From positions 1 through 36,444 of the forward strand of contig JASFIT010000002.1 of the NCBI GenBank assembly GCA_050122535.1: a DNA stretch of 36,444 bases. Reading direction: 5' to 3'. Position 1 is the first letter of the stretch; the number at the start of each line of letters is the position of its first letter. The notes under the pieces were generated by a model. The model was not told where the DNA came from. It saw only the letters and a list, made by a program, of their open reading frames with translations, and made no database searches. Positions 14,457-22,873 of this stretch are shown piece after piece. The stretch comes from JASFEQ01 sp050122535. GTDB lineage: Bacteria; Desulfobacterota; DSM-4660; Desulfatiglandales; HGW-15. Position numbers and translations under genes: made by a program.

Positions 14457-17318
14457 CTATGTTGCGCCACAGCACTTCTTATACTTCTTACCACTACCGC
14501 ACGGACAGGGGGCGTTCCTGCCGATCTTCTTGCCCTCCCGCTTGACCGTTGCTGGCTTGCCCCCGTCATCCCCGTGGCTAAGATGCATAGCCCTCTTTTT
14601 CTTTTTAGGCAGTTCTTCGGCCGGCCTTTGTCGGAGGATTTGAACACGGGAAAGGGTGGTGAGGGTCTCTTCCCTTATTCGATCCATGAGCTCTTCGAAA
14701 AGTGCAAATCCCTCCTTTTGATACTCCCGGAGGGGGTCGAGTTGGCCGTAGCCCCTCAGCCCTATTCCTTCCTTCATGTGTTCCATGGCTTGGAGGTGGG
14801 CGACCCACAGGTCATCAATGATTTTTAAAATGACAAATCTTTCCAAAGATCTCAGGTCTTCTTCTCCAAATGTCTGCTCCCTTTTCTCAAAAGAGGCTTG
14901 GACCTGTTCCATGATCAAATCGGTCAGGTCTTCCACTTTCAACTGATCAAACCTCTCTTCTCCAAGATCTTCAGGCCCGATCTTTGGTGCAAAGCCGAAC
15001 AATCTGGCGACGTTTTCTTTCAATCCCTGGATATCCCAGTCTTCCGGGTGCTCCTTGGGATCGGTGAAGCCCTCGATCAGGAACTCCACCTTTTCACCGG
15101 CCATATTCTGGATAAGGTCTCCTACCCCGTCGCCCCCAAGCAGATCTCTCCTCAGGCTGTAGATGATCTCCCTTTGCTTGTTCATCACATCATCATATTC
15201 GAGCAGGTGTTTTCTGATATCAAAATGATGGGATTCCACCTTCTTTTGGGCATTTTCGATGGCCCTGGAGATCAGATTATGCTCAATGGGTTGTCCCTCT
15301 TCCATGCCCAGGCGATCCATGACGGAGGATATTCTCTCAGAACCGAATATCCTGAGGAGATCATCCTCAAGGGAAAGATAGAAACGCGAAGTCCCGGGAT
15401 CTCCCTGTCGGCCCGATCTACCCCTGAGCTGGTTATCGATACGACGGCTTTCATGTCTTTCTGTCCCGAGTATGTGGAGTCCATCCAGATCCACCACGCC
15501 GTCGCCCAGCACAATATCTGTACCTCTACCTGCCATATTGGTGGAGATGGTTACGGTCTTTGATTGGCCTGCCTGTGCAACGATTTCCGCCTCCTTCTCG
15601 TGATGCTTGGCGTTCAGGACAGAATGGGGAATGCCTGCCCTTTTCAGCATCTTACTCAACATCTCTGATTTTTCGATGGAAATGGTCCCCACGAGGACAG
15701 GCTGACCTTTTTCATAGAGTTCTTTGATTTCCTCCAGAACCGCCGTGAACTTCTCCCTTTCGGTCTTATAGATCACATCAGGGTAGTCTGTGCGAATCAT
15801 TTTCTTGTTGGTGGGTACGACCGTAACATCCAATTTATATGTACTATTAAATTCAGGAGCCTCTGTGTCCGCGGTTCCTGTCATTCCAGCAAGTTTTTCA
15901 TACATACGGAAGTAGTTCTGGAAGGTAACGGTAGCCAGGGTCTGGTTCTCTTCTGCCACGCTCACGCCTTCCTTTGCCTCCACAGCCTGATGTAGCCCGT
16001 CGCTCCATCGGCGACCCGGCATCATACGTCCCGTGAATTCGTCCACAATGACCACCTGACCATCTTTAAGGACATATTGTACGTCCTTCTCGAATAGCCA
16101 GTAGGCTTTAATAAGCTGCTGGGTGGCGTGAAGGAGTTCAGAGGAGCGCACATATCGATCTTCCAGTTCCCTGAGGTGCGTCGATTTTTCCCCTTCACTC
16201 AGGCTTTCATCGGCCCTGATATTGTGGCTTTCATCATCTATGTCAGGGAGCACGAAATCACCCAGCCCCGCAGTGGAGACGAGTCTGATCCCTTTTTCTG
16301 TGAGGTCTACGGAATTGCTGCGCTCGTCAATGGTGCAGTAAAGGTCCTGATCCAACTCGGGTAGGAGTTTCTGGGACCTCAGCATGCTCTCCATCCGATC
16401 TATTTCTTTTTTGAAGGCCTGATTATTGGCTAGAATATCCAGAAAAACAGGATTCTTGGGATCTCCCCGTTTGACTTTGAGAAGCATCTCAATGGTCCGG
16501 TCCCCGTCATCCTCATCAGTGAGTCTATTTCGCACATCCTTAAGAATGGATCGAATAACGGTCCCCTGATTTTTCTTCAGATTGATGACCAGGGGTTTGA
16601 CCTCCATGTAGATTTTGTTTTCGCTATGCTCCACGGGGCCGCTTATGATCAGCGGCGTTCTGGACTCATCGATCAATATGCTGTCCACTTCGTCCACAAT
16701 GGCGTAATGAAAATCCCTCTGCACAAAATCCTCAGAGTCAAACTTCATATTGTCTCTCAGGTAATCAAACCCGAATTCGTTGTTTGTACCGTAGGTTATG
16801 TCACAACTATAGGCCTCCTTCCGATCCTCATCGGACATGCCATGAACAATAACACCCACAGAAAGCCCCAAGAAGTTGTAGATCCCTCCCATCCACTCCG
16901 CGTCTCGTCTTGCTAGATAATCGTTGACCGTGACCAACTGGACGCCCCTTTCTGTGAGGGCGTTCAGGTAGAGGGGAAGGGTGGCCGCCAATGTCTTGCC
17001 TTCACCCGTTTTCATCTCAGCGATCTTCCCTTCATGCAGTACGATGCCGCCGATAAGCTGAACATCAAAGTGGCGCATCCCCAGAGTCCTGACAGAGGCC
17101 TCCCGCACAGCAGCAAAGGTCTCGGGCAGCAGATCTTCTAAAGATTCATCCCGTGAATGTCGCTCTTTGAACTCAGCGGTCTTTGCACGAAGCTGGGTGT
17201 CAGAGAGGGCCTGAAATTGAGGTTCCAATCGGTTTATGGCATCAACCATGGGAGCCATACGTTTCAACTCCCTCTCGTTCTTACTGCCAAATATTCCTTT
17301 TACGACTTTACCGATCAT
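14457..17318 (-). CDS. secA: Preprotein translocase ATPase SecA
   Basis: 953 residues. The motor ATPase drives unfolded proteins through SecYEG. Walker A MKTGEGKT is at 102-109, VDEVDSILIDESRTPLIISG is near 209-228, and GTDIVLGDG, GRSGRQGDPG and the helical domains follow. The C-terminal zinc knuckle CPCGSGKKYKKCC is complete, so SecB or ribosome binding is possible. Between the LIISGP block and NVDLTEKG-like strand (about residues 230-340) the protein is roughly 60 residues longer than E. coli SecA. This insertion lies where NBD1 passes into the preprotein cross-linking domain. The gene lies 103 bases downstream of the M23 peptidase gene on the same strand, so the two may be linked. Confidence 0.97.
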   Translation of the reverse strand: MIGKVVKGIFGSKNERELKRMAPMVDAINRLEPQFQALSDTQLRAKTAEFKERHSRDESLEDLLPETFAAVREASVRTLGMRHFDVQLIGGIVLHEGKIAEMKTGEGKTLAATLPLYLNALTERGVQLVTVNDYLARRDAEWMGGIYNFLGLSVGVIVHGMSDEDRKEAYSCDITYGTNNEFGFDYLRDNMKFDSEDFVQRDFHYAIVDEVDSILIDESRTPLIISGPVEHSENKIYMEVKPLVINLKKNQGTVIRSILKDVRNRLTDEDDGDRTIEMLLKVKRGDPKNPVFLDILANNQAFKKEIDRMESMLRSQKLLPELDQDLYCTIDERSNSVDLTEKGIRLVSTAGLGDFVLPDIDDESHNIRADESLSEGEKSTHLRELEDRYVRSSELLHATQQLIKAYWLFEKDVQYVLKDGQVVIVDEFTGRMMPGRRWSDGLHQAVEAKEGVSVAEENQTLATVTFQNYFRMYEKLAGMTGTADTEAPEFNSTYKLDVTVVPTNKKMIRTDYPDVIYKTEREKFTAVLEEIKELYEKGQPVLVGTISIEKSEMLSKMLKRAGIPHSVLNAKHHEKEAEIVAQAGQSKTVTISTNMAGRGTDIVLGDGVVDLDGLHILGTERHESRRIDNQLRGRSGRQGDPGTSRFYLSLEDDLLRIFGSERISSVMDRLGMEEGQPIEHNLISRAIENAQKKVESHHFDIRKHLLEYDDVMNKQREIIYSLRRDLLGGDGVGDLIQNMAGEKVEFLIEGFTDPKEHPEDWDIQGLKENVARLFGFAPKIGPEDLGEERFDQLKVEDLTDLIMEQVQASFEKREQTFGEEDLRSLERFVILKIIDDLWVAHLQAMEHMKEGIGLRGYGQLDPLREYQKEGFALFEELMDRIREETLTTLSRVQILRQRPAEELPKKKKRAMHLSHGDDGGKPATVKREGKKIGRNAPCPCGSGKKYKKCCGAT

Positions 17319-17384
17319 CGGTTGTCAGCAGCTCCATGAGGATGAATAAAGCAAGGTTCTGAGATGGGAAAAATCCTAGAATCG

Positions 17385-17390
17385 ATTATA
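17385..17390 (-). promoter_or_regulatory. Possible -10 box of a secA promoter
   Basis: TATAAT on the minus strand, about 67 bases before the secA ATG. No good -35 is found at the right distance, so this is weak evidence for a secA promoter separate from the upstream peptidase gene. Confidence 0.35.
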
Positions 17391-17421
17391 CACTATAAAT
17401 GAGGAGAAAGAAATTTGAAAG

Positions 17422-18330
17422 CTAATTGAGAATGTAGCGAATGGGATTCACGGGAAGGCCGTTTAGGTATACCTCGTAGTGGAGATGGGGTCCTGTGGTG
17501 CGGCCGGTATTTCCCACCAGCGCGATCTTTTGGCCCCTCTTCACATACTGCCCTTTTTTGACCAGAACTTTGGACAGATGTCCATATCTTGTCTTGACTC
17601 CATAGCTATGGTTGATGGTGAGCATCTTACCCATGGCATGGTCTCGCCCTAGGGAAGAGATAACACCATCTGCCGGAGCAATAATAGGCGTATTCATCCG
17701 TGTGCTTATATCAATTCCTTTGTGGAATTCCTTTTGATTGGTAAATGGAGAAATGCGGTATCCAAAACGCGAACTGACCCAACCCCGGGTCGGCCATATG
17801 GAAGGCGTGCTTGCCAGCATGGTCTTCTGGTTTTCAAGAAATTTGTACAGCTCCTCCTTTTCATTGGTCTGTATGGAGATTTCCGTATCCAGATTATCCA
17901 GAGACTTATGCATCAGGCGAACCAATTTCTGGTGGGCCTTTTCAAGGGTGTAATCTGGATTCAATAAGGAAGGATCAGAGCCTCCGATACCCAAGAACTG
18001 TGAATTATCCTTATCGGTTTCCAGGTTGACCATGGTTTTCAGTTTTTGATCAAATTTCTTGAGTTCGACTAATTTTACGCTGATTTGATCAATCTTATGG
18101 GTCAGGGCAACAAGTTGTAGTTTCTGCTGCTCATTTTCCTTCTCCAATTGGCCGAGCCGTGGGACTTTTGCCTTTACGGCGCGGTAGTCCCTGATACCCC
18201 AGGCGAGGGCAAGAACAGCTGATAGGAAGATGAGGAAGACGAAGAAGAGGAGAAACCTAGGAATCTTCAGTTGCGTGACCTTTCTTGATGCCCCAGGAAG
18301 GAAAACGATGGTGACTTTTTTTGCAGCCAA
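17422..18330 (-). CDS. Membrane-anchored M23 (LytM) peptidase
   Basis: 302 residues: a short cytoplasmic start, one membrane segment (about 26-45), a coiled-coil-rich stretch (about 55-105), then a C-terminal LytM zinc peptidase domain facing the periplasm. Zinc and catalytic residues are present: H203xxxD207 (FHKGID), H251 (YGHLSK) and H282xH284 (GPHLHYE). It should therefore be an active endopeptidase on peptidoglycan cross-links, unlike degenerate EnvC/NlpD types. The start is TTG, with AAGAGAG upstream. A strong promoter lies at 18383-18412. MepM-like is a fair description. Confidence 0.88.
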   Translation of the reverse strand: MAAKKVTIVFLPGASRKVTQLKIPRFLLFFVFLIFLSAVLALAWGIRDYRAVKAKVPRLGQLEKENEQQKLQLVALTHKIDQISVKLVELKKFDQKLKTMVNLETDKDNSQFLGIGGSDPSLLNPDYTLEKAHQKLVRLMHKSLDNLDTEISIQTNEKEELYKFLENQKTMLASTPSIWPTRGWVSSRFGYRISPFTNQKEFHKGIDISTRMNTPIIAPADGVISSLGRDHAMGKMLTINHSYGVKTRYGHLSKVLVKKGQYVKRGQKIALVGNTGRTTGPHLHYEVYLNGLPVNPIRYILN

Positions 18331-18382
18331 AATGCGCTCTCTTTATAAATTTTAACTTTAAAGATTAACTATAATTAAGTTT

Positions 18383-18412
18383 ATTTTAGCACAAAGGCCT
18401 CACAGATGTCAA
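18383..18412 (-). promoter_or_regulatory. Promoter of the M23 peptidase gene
   Basis: On the minus strand TTGACA (18412-18407), an 18-base spacer and TAAAAT (18388-18383), with an extended -10 TGC immediately before it. The leader would be about 45 bases. It lies directly after the uvrC stop, so peptidase (and perhaps secA) transcription starts here. Confidence 0.7.
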
Positions 18413-18422
18413 CCCAGATGCC

Positions 18423-20267
18423 CTAGGCGCCCACCTTCATATTCCTTTCTGAGAAGAATGTCAAAATGTTTTTTGCAAGGGATTGGCTAATTCCAGGGAC
18501 AAGGACAAGATCTTCAAATTTTGCCTCAGAGACGCCCATTAGGTCCCCGAAATGCACTAGTAGAAGCTTCCTTTTCTTTGGCCCAATACCTGGTATTTGA
18601 TCCAATTCGGATTCTTTGATGCGTTTTCCCCTCAGTTTGCGGTGGTATGTGATAGCGCGCCGATGCGCCTCGTCACGGATCCGCATCAAGAGAAGAAGTA
18701 CAGGATGTTCGCTTTTTAAAGAAAGGGGATTTTTTCGACCAAAGATATAGATCTTATCTGTTTTACTCCTTTTTCTGTCATCCGCTTTCGCGATGGCGAC
18801 CACGTCTGGGAGCTCCAGCCCAGGGAAATTGCGCATCGCCTTTTTTACGGCCAAGAGATGGCCCTTGCCTCCATCCACCAGAAAAAGATCAGGGGGATTG
18901 CCTTTGGAGAGTCGCCGGGAGACGACCTCAGACATCATGCCATAATCGTCTATTCCCTGGATCCCCTTTATTTTATAGTTTCTATACCCGGACTTGTAAG
19001 GTAAACCATCCCAAAAAGAAACAATGGTCCCTACTGCCTGGTCACCACGCAATGTAGAGATATCGATTCCTTCCATGGCCCTTGGGATCTTTTTCAGCCT
19101 CAAAACAGATTTTGCCAGGACCATCAGATCATCCTTCTGGATTTCCGTACGCGTGCTGAGGAGATTTTCTGCATTTGTCACCGCCATCCTGACGAGGCGG
19201 CGTTTTTCTCCTTTTATTGGATGATGTACGGATACCTTCTTGCCAGCCAGGTCAGAGATCCAATCGCTCAGAGGTGGTAGGTCTTCAACAGACTCAGAGA
19301 TGAAGATGTGTTTTGGAATGAAAGACTCTTGAGCATAATATTGCTTCAGGAAGGCTTCCATGATCTCAGAACTGGACACCCCCTTATTTCTAAAAAGGTA
19401 ATCGCGGCTACCCAAGAGATATCCCTTTCGTATGAAAAGAATGACCACTTGGAACCTTCCATTTTCCTGCGCAAGGCCAATCACATCCTGATCTTCCATC
19501 TTAGGGGAGACCACATGCTGTCGTTCTATGGTGGCTTCCACAGCCCTGATTTGATCCCTCATGCGAGCGGCCTTCTCGAAATCGAGTTGTTCTGAGGCCT
19601 GTGTCATATTTTTTTTCAGCTGCCTGATCAGTTCACGGTTGCGACCTTCTAAAAAGAGCTTTACCTGATCGACGATCTCCCTGTATGCGGAAACGGAGAC
19701 CTCATGTACGCAAGCACCCAGACATCTGCCCAGTTGGTAATTGAGACAGGGCCTGGATCTCTTCGGTAGATCTCGGCCTTTGCATTTTCTTAGGTGAAAT
19801 ATCCTGTCGATCAACTTGAGGGTACTACGGACAGAATTGGCAGAGGAGAAAGGCCCGAAGTAGAGGGCGCCGTCTTTCTTGATCTTTCGGACAATACTCA
19901 ACCGGGGAAAAGGGTTTTGGATATCAAATCGGAGACAGGGATACCGCTTGTCATCCCTGAGGATAATATTGTAGCGAGGCATATGTCGCTTTACGAGAGT
20001 ATCCTCGAGAATAAAGGCTTCTTTCTCTGTGGCTGTAAGGAAGTAATCGAGGCCTCCGGCCTTATTCATCATCAAGGCCGTTTTGTGGGGAAGGTCGCTA
20101 GAAGGCTTGAAATAGGCTAAAACCCTTTTTTTGAGGTTCTTTGCCTTACCCACATAGATAATCTGATCGGCTTGGTCTTTAAAGATATAAACGCCAGGTC
20201 CTTCCGGTAGATTGAGACGAAGAGATTCTGGGGCCAGGTCGTGGAGAGTCAGAGGTGCTTCGTTCAT
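18423..20267 (-). CDS. uvrC: Excinuclease ABC subunit C
   Basis: 614 residues. UvrC makes the two incisions in nucleotide excision repair. The N-terminal GIY-YIG nuclease is seen as GPGVYIFKDQADQIIYVGKA (23-42). A cysteine-containing region (RPCLNYQLGRCLGAC) and a UVR domain (about 205-245) follow. The RNase H-like C-terminal nuclease includes GIDIS and FLVDGGKGHL, and a helix-hairpin-helix ends the protein (IPGIGPKKRKLLLVHF, VPGISQSLAKNI). Its ATG overlaps the stop of the upstream GNAT gene by ATGA, so the two are translationally coupled. Length is standard for the family. Confidence 0.97.
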   Translation of the reverse strand: MNEAPLTLHDLAPESLRLNLPEGPGVYIFKDQADQIIYVGKAKNLKKRVLAYFKPSSDLPHKTALMMNKAGGLDYFLTATEKEAFILEDTLVKRHMPRYNIILRDDKRYPCLRFDIQNPFPRLSIVRKIKKDGALYFGPFSSANSVRSTLKLIDRIFHLRKCKGRDLPKRSRPCLNYQLGRCLGACVHEVSVSAYREIVDQVKLFLEGRNRELIRQLKKNMTQASEQLDFEKAARMRDQIRAVEATIERQHVVSPKMEDQDVIGLAQENGRFQVVILFIRKGYLLGSRDYLFRNKGVSSSEIMEAFLKQYYAQESFIPKHIFISESVEDLPPLSDWISDLAGKKVSVHHPIKGEKRRLVRMAVTNAENLLSTRTEIQKDDLMVLAKSVLRLKKIPRAMEGIDISTLRGDQAVGTIVSFWDGLPYKSGYRNYKIKGIQGIDDYGMMSEVVSRRLSKGNPPDLFLVDGGKGHLLAVKKAMRNFPGLELPDVVAIAKADDRKRSKTDKIYIFGRKNPLSLKSEHPVLLLLMRIRDEAHRRAITYHRKLRGKRIKESELDQIPGIGPKKRKLLLVHFGDLMGVSEAKFEDLVLVPGISQSLAKNILTFFSERNMKVGA

Positions 20268-20839
20268 GGGTTACCCACTCTTACATCATCCCATAGCCGG
20301 TGAAGACGCTTGACCATAATGACGAGATTGTGCGGGTTTCCCTCCCTATCCTTGGCATAGTCCTTCAGGACCCCTGTTTCAAGGAACTCCAGTTTCTTGA
20401 CGCTTCTTATAAGCGCCGCGTCTCTGTCTTCCACCAATTGCATGATGAGCGTTTCCAGCTCCATGGCCATGGCCAGATTGATGAGATCTAGAAGCATCCA
20501 TGTGGCCAGATGTTTTCCACGAAAAGAAGGGTCAACAGAGATGCGGATGTTGCCAATGTGACTTTTGGCCCCGTAATATTTCCTAAGCAAAGTGGCGTGA
20601 GCAATAATCTGGCCTTCCAATACACACACGATAGAGTGCGCCCTATCTGGATCCATATTTTTTACCCAATTCTCAATCAGTTCGAAATCAGCCACATTGT
20701 GATCAAGAAACCATTTGTCGTCTTCAGATAAACGGCTGAACATCCTGAAGAGGATATCTTCATCCCCTTTCCGCAGTGGCCTTAGGGTGACCCCGGTCCC
20801 GTCTTTTAGAATGAGTTCCTTGGGGTAGTCTTCGAGCAT
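20264..20839 (-). CDS. GNAT-family N-acetyltransferase
   Basis: 191 residues from the ATG at 20839, which has CGGAG about nine bases upstream; a GTG at 20866 would add nine residues. The GNAT core is seen as VTLRPLRKGDEDILFRMF at the start, then IVCVLEGQIIAHATLL, GNIRISVDPSFRGKHLATWML (the acetyl-CoA pyrophosphate loop) and KKLEFLETGVLKDYAKDREG. Substrate unknown. It resembles the single-domain proteins related to the acetyltransferase part of Pat-type enzymes. It is coupled to uvrC by a four-base overlap. That arrangement does not by itself show a repair role. Confidence 0.82.
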   Translation of the reverse strand: MLEDYPKELILKDGTGVTLRPLRKGDEDILFRMFSRLSEDDKWFLDHNVADFELIENWVKNMDPDRAHSIVCVLEGQIIAHATLLRKYYGAKSHIGNIRISVDPSFRGKHLATWMLLDLINLAMAMELETLIMQLVEDRDAALIRSVKKLEFLETGVLKDYAKDREGNPHNLVIMVKRLHRLWDDVRVGNP

Positions 20840-20866
20840 TATAGGTGTCTCCGAAACAGGTCTCAC

Positions 20867-21337
20867 GGATCTGGTTCTTTTTGATCTATATCAATAGACC
20901 CAGATTCGCCGTCCAATGTGGTATTGAGGACTGAAATCATAAACTTATGGGATACTCCTGATCACCAGCAAGGTATTACCTGCTCGTTGAGCCTTGCGAC
21001 ATCCCGCTAAAAGCGGGGGCGCCGAGGAGCGGCAACTGAGGCGTATGGATCAATACGCCGCAAGCCTGCACCCGCGAAGGCGGGGGGAGGGGGGAGGAGC
21101 GATCGCTTGCCCGCCTCTGGCGGGAAGGCAACGCCGCTCTTTAGATCCCGTCTCGGCGGGGAGATGATGCCTTGATGGTGGATCAGGGATGGCATAACGG
21201 ACTTGCACACGTTTAGGGTAAGTGATAGAAATGGAGGGAGTCAAGGGAATTGTCTGTGTGGGGCTGCCCGCCATTGCTCTTGCTCAGGCGAGGCAGGCTG
21301 GTCTGTGGCTAAAGAAGTCCTGGGATGAGGTGGGACG
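20867..21337. repeat. Intergenic region with degenerate palindromic element
   Basis: No gene is seen in these 471 bases. The segment 21022-21063 contains GGCGTAT-GGATCA-ATACGCC (21040-21059), flanked by CCGAGGA and GCCGCAA. This matches, in inverse orientation, the centre of the 9364-9588 element (cgaggaatgaggcgtac...gtacgccgcag). It is probably a decayed or partial copy. The following GC-rich block to about 21170 holds further small hairpins. Confidence 0.5.
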
Positions 21338-22261
21338 ATGTGGATTCAGAAAATGCTCCCTATATTCACTGTTCTCATGGTGTTCTTCGCTTTGAATGGG
21401 TGTGCTGGGACAAAAAAACCTTCACCTATCATGGCAACCATACAAGGCGTTTCAGAGCATTTTAGGATCGGTCAAATATTGGACCTCAAAACAGGAACCG
21501 TGCTCTCTTTTGATCAGTTAATTGATCAGATCTCTTCAAAGGACCTTATATTTATTGGCGAGGTACATGACAACCCTGAACATCATCTGATACAGGTTCA
21601 GATTCTACAGGCCCTTTTGGCATGTTGCGGCCCCATAAGCATTGGCATGGAGTTTTTTGAAAAGCCGCAGCAGCCCACCCTTGATCGCTATCATCAAGGT
21701 GACTTGGAGGAAAGCGAGTTTTTAGAAGAAGTGGACTGGGGATCCGATTACCACTTCTATCGGCCCCTCATACAAATGGTCAAGCAGCATGGGGCGGCGG
21801 TACTGGCCATTAATGCGCCCCGCGATGTGGTAAAAAAGGTGGCAAGGCAGGGTTTGGAAAGCCTGGATGAGCCTGAGAGGAACAAGATAGCCAAGGTGAT
21901 CGATCTAAGCAACCAGGCCCATCGCACCTACGTCCGAGAGGCTTACGAGCGACATGCCCATGGGGACCTGCAAGAATTTGATTACTTCTATGAGGCTCAG
22001 TGCGTATGGGAAGACACAATGGCAGAGAGTTTGGCAGAATATTTGAAGGCAAATGGGAGAAAGCTGATTGTTTTTACAGGAAATGGACATATCATCAACA
22101 AGTTTGGTGTTCCAGACAGGACCATTGAGCGAATTGCTGTTTCCATGGTGACCATAATGCCCTATCCTTTAAGTGAAGAGGTAACCATAGAAAAAGAGAC
22201 AGCCGACTATGTCTGGCTCACTGCCGATTACCCGCCCAGGCCAAGAGGGCATCGAAAATGA
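21338..22261 (+). CDS. ChaN-like lipoprotein (Tiki superfamily)
   Basis: 307 residues with a lipoprotein signal (lipobox LNGC, lipidated Cys22). The body belongs to the ChaN/haem-binding uptake family, part of the Tiki superfamily. The first conserved motif is IGEVHDNPEHH (about 73-83), then IGMEFFEKPQQ, VLAINAPRDVV, a central WEDTMAESLAEYL and the C-terminal FTGNGHIINKFGVPDR. Campylobacter ChaN binds two haems; other members may be peptidases or hydrolases, so function is open. AGGTGGG precedes the ATG. The stop overlaps the NUDIX start by ATGA, making a two-gene unit. Confidence 0.85.
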   Translation: MWIQKMLPIFTVLMVFFALNGCAGTKKPSPIMATIQGVSEHFRIGQILDLKTGTVLSFDQLIDQISSKDLIFIGEVHDNPEHHLIQVQILQALLACCGPISIGMEFFEKPQQPTLDRYHQGDLEESEFLEEVDWGSDYHFYRPLIQMVKQHGAAVLAINAPRDVVKKVARQGLESLDEPERNKIAKVIDLSNQAHRTYVREAYERHAHGDLQEFDYFYEAQCVWEDTMAESLAEYLKANGRKLIVFTGNGHIINKFGVPDRTIERIAVSMVTIMPYPLSEEVTIEKETADYVWLTADYPPRPRGHRK

Positions 22262-22797
22262 ATCATGACCATTTCATGATGCACGAAGAACCCGATTTTC
22301 AATTCTGCCCAGTTTGCGGGGGAAGGCTGGATTCTTCAAAACTGAAGGAGAATGAACCGGCAAGGCTGGTCTGTTCCGATTGCGACTTCATCTTTTATCT
22401 GGATCCCAAGTTGGTGGCCACGTCTGTGGTGGAACTTGATGGAAGGATCGTGCTCCTAAGACGTGGCATTGAGCCCCAAAAGGGCAAATGGGTTGTGCCC
22501 GGGGGATATGTGGATCGAGGTGAAGCCGTGGAGGCTGCAGCACTAAGGGAGACAGAGGAGGAATGTGGAATCAGAACCCGCATCAAAAATCTCCTTGGGA
22601 TCTATTCATATCCAGGTCGACCGGTGGTCGTAGTCGTGTATGTGACTGAGTATTTGAAAGGGGATCTCACTGCGGGGGACGAGGCCCAGGAAGTCAAGCT
22701 GTTCCCGCTGGAGGAAATACCCTGGGATGACCTGGCCTTCCCAAGCACAGCAGATGCCCTGAGGGATTATTGTAGCATAAGAAATGTCAGTTGTTAG
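22258..22797 (+). CDS. NUDIX hydrolase with N-terminal zinc ribbon
   Basis: 179 residues. An N-terminal zinc ribbon (C17PVC20, C39SDC42) leads into a complete Nudix box GGYVDRGEAVEAAALRETEE (82-101, continuing EECGI), with all catalytic glutamates. The zinc ribbon before the box recalls NudC-type NADH pyrophosphatases, but the protein is shorter and lacks the SQPWPFPxS motif, so ADP-ribose or another nucleoside diphosphate derivative is as likely. The last codons (Val-Ser-Cys-stop) lie inside a dispersed repeat at 22786-22849, so the native C-terminus may have been altered by insertion. It is translationally coupled to the ChaN-like gene. Confidence 0.88.
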   Translation: MNHDHFMMHEEPDFQFCPVCGGRLDSSKLKENEPARLVCSDCDFIFYLDPKLVATSVVELDGRIVLLRRGIEPQKGKWVVPGGYVDRGEAVEAAALRETEEECGIRTRIKNLLGIYSYPGRPVVVVVYVTEYLKGDLTAGDEAQEVKLFPLEEIPWDDLAFPSTADALRDYCSIRNVSC

Positions 22798-22849
22798 TGG
22801 TCAGTTGTCCGTTTTCCTTCAAACAACGGACCAAGGACCACTGACAACA
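22786..22849. repeat. Imperfect inverted repeat spanning the NUDIX stop
   Basis: The arms start GTCAGTTGTTAGTGGTCAG and end, on the other strand, GTTGTCAGTGGTCCTTGG. They close over a TTCCTTCA tip. This 'gtcagttgtcagtggtc' repeat style is a familiar dispersed element of environmental proteobacteria. It carries the stop codon TAG of the NUDIX gene (22795-22797) and ends 25 bases before the HisD-family start. Confidence 0.7.
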
Positions 22850-22873
22850 TACCAATTTGAAAGGAGAGAGATC

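Noticed and set aside
14898..15563. 221-codon plus-strand frame
   Set aside because: Opposite secA, which has full family support; no signals of its own.
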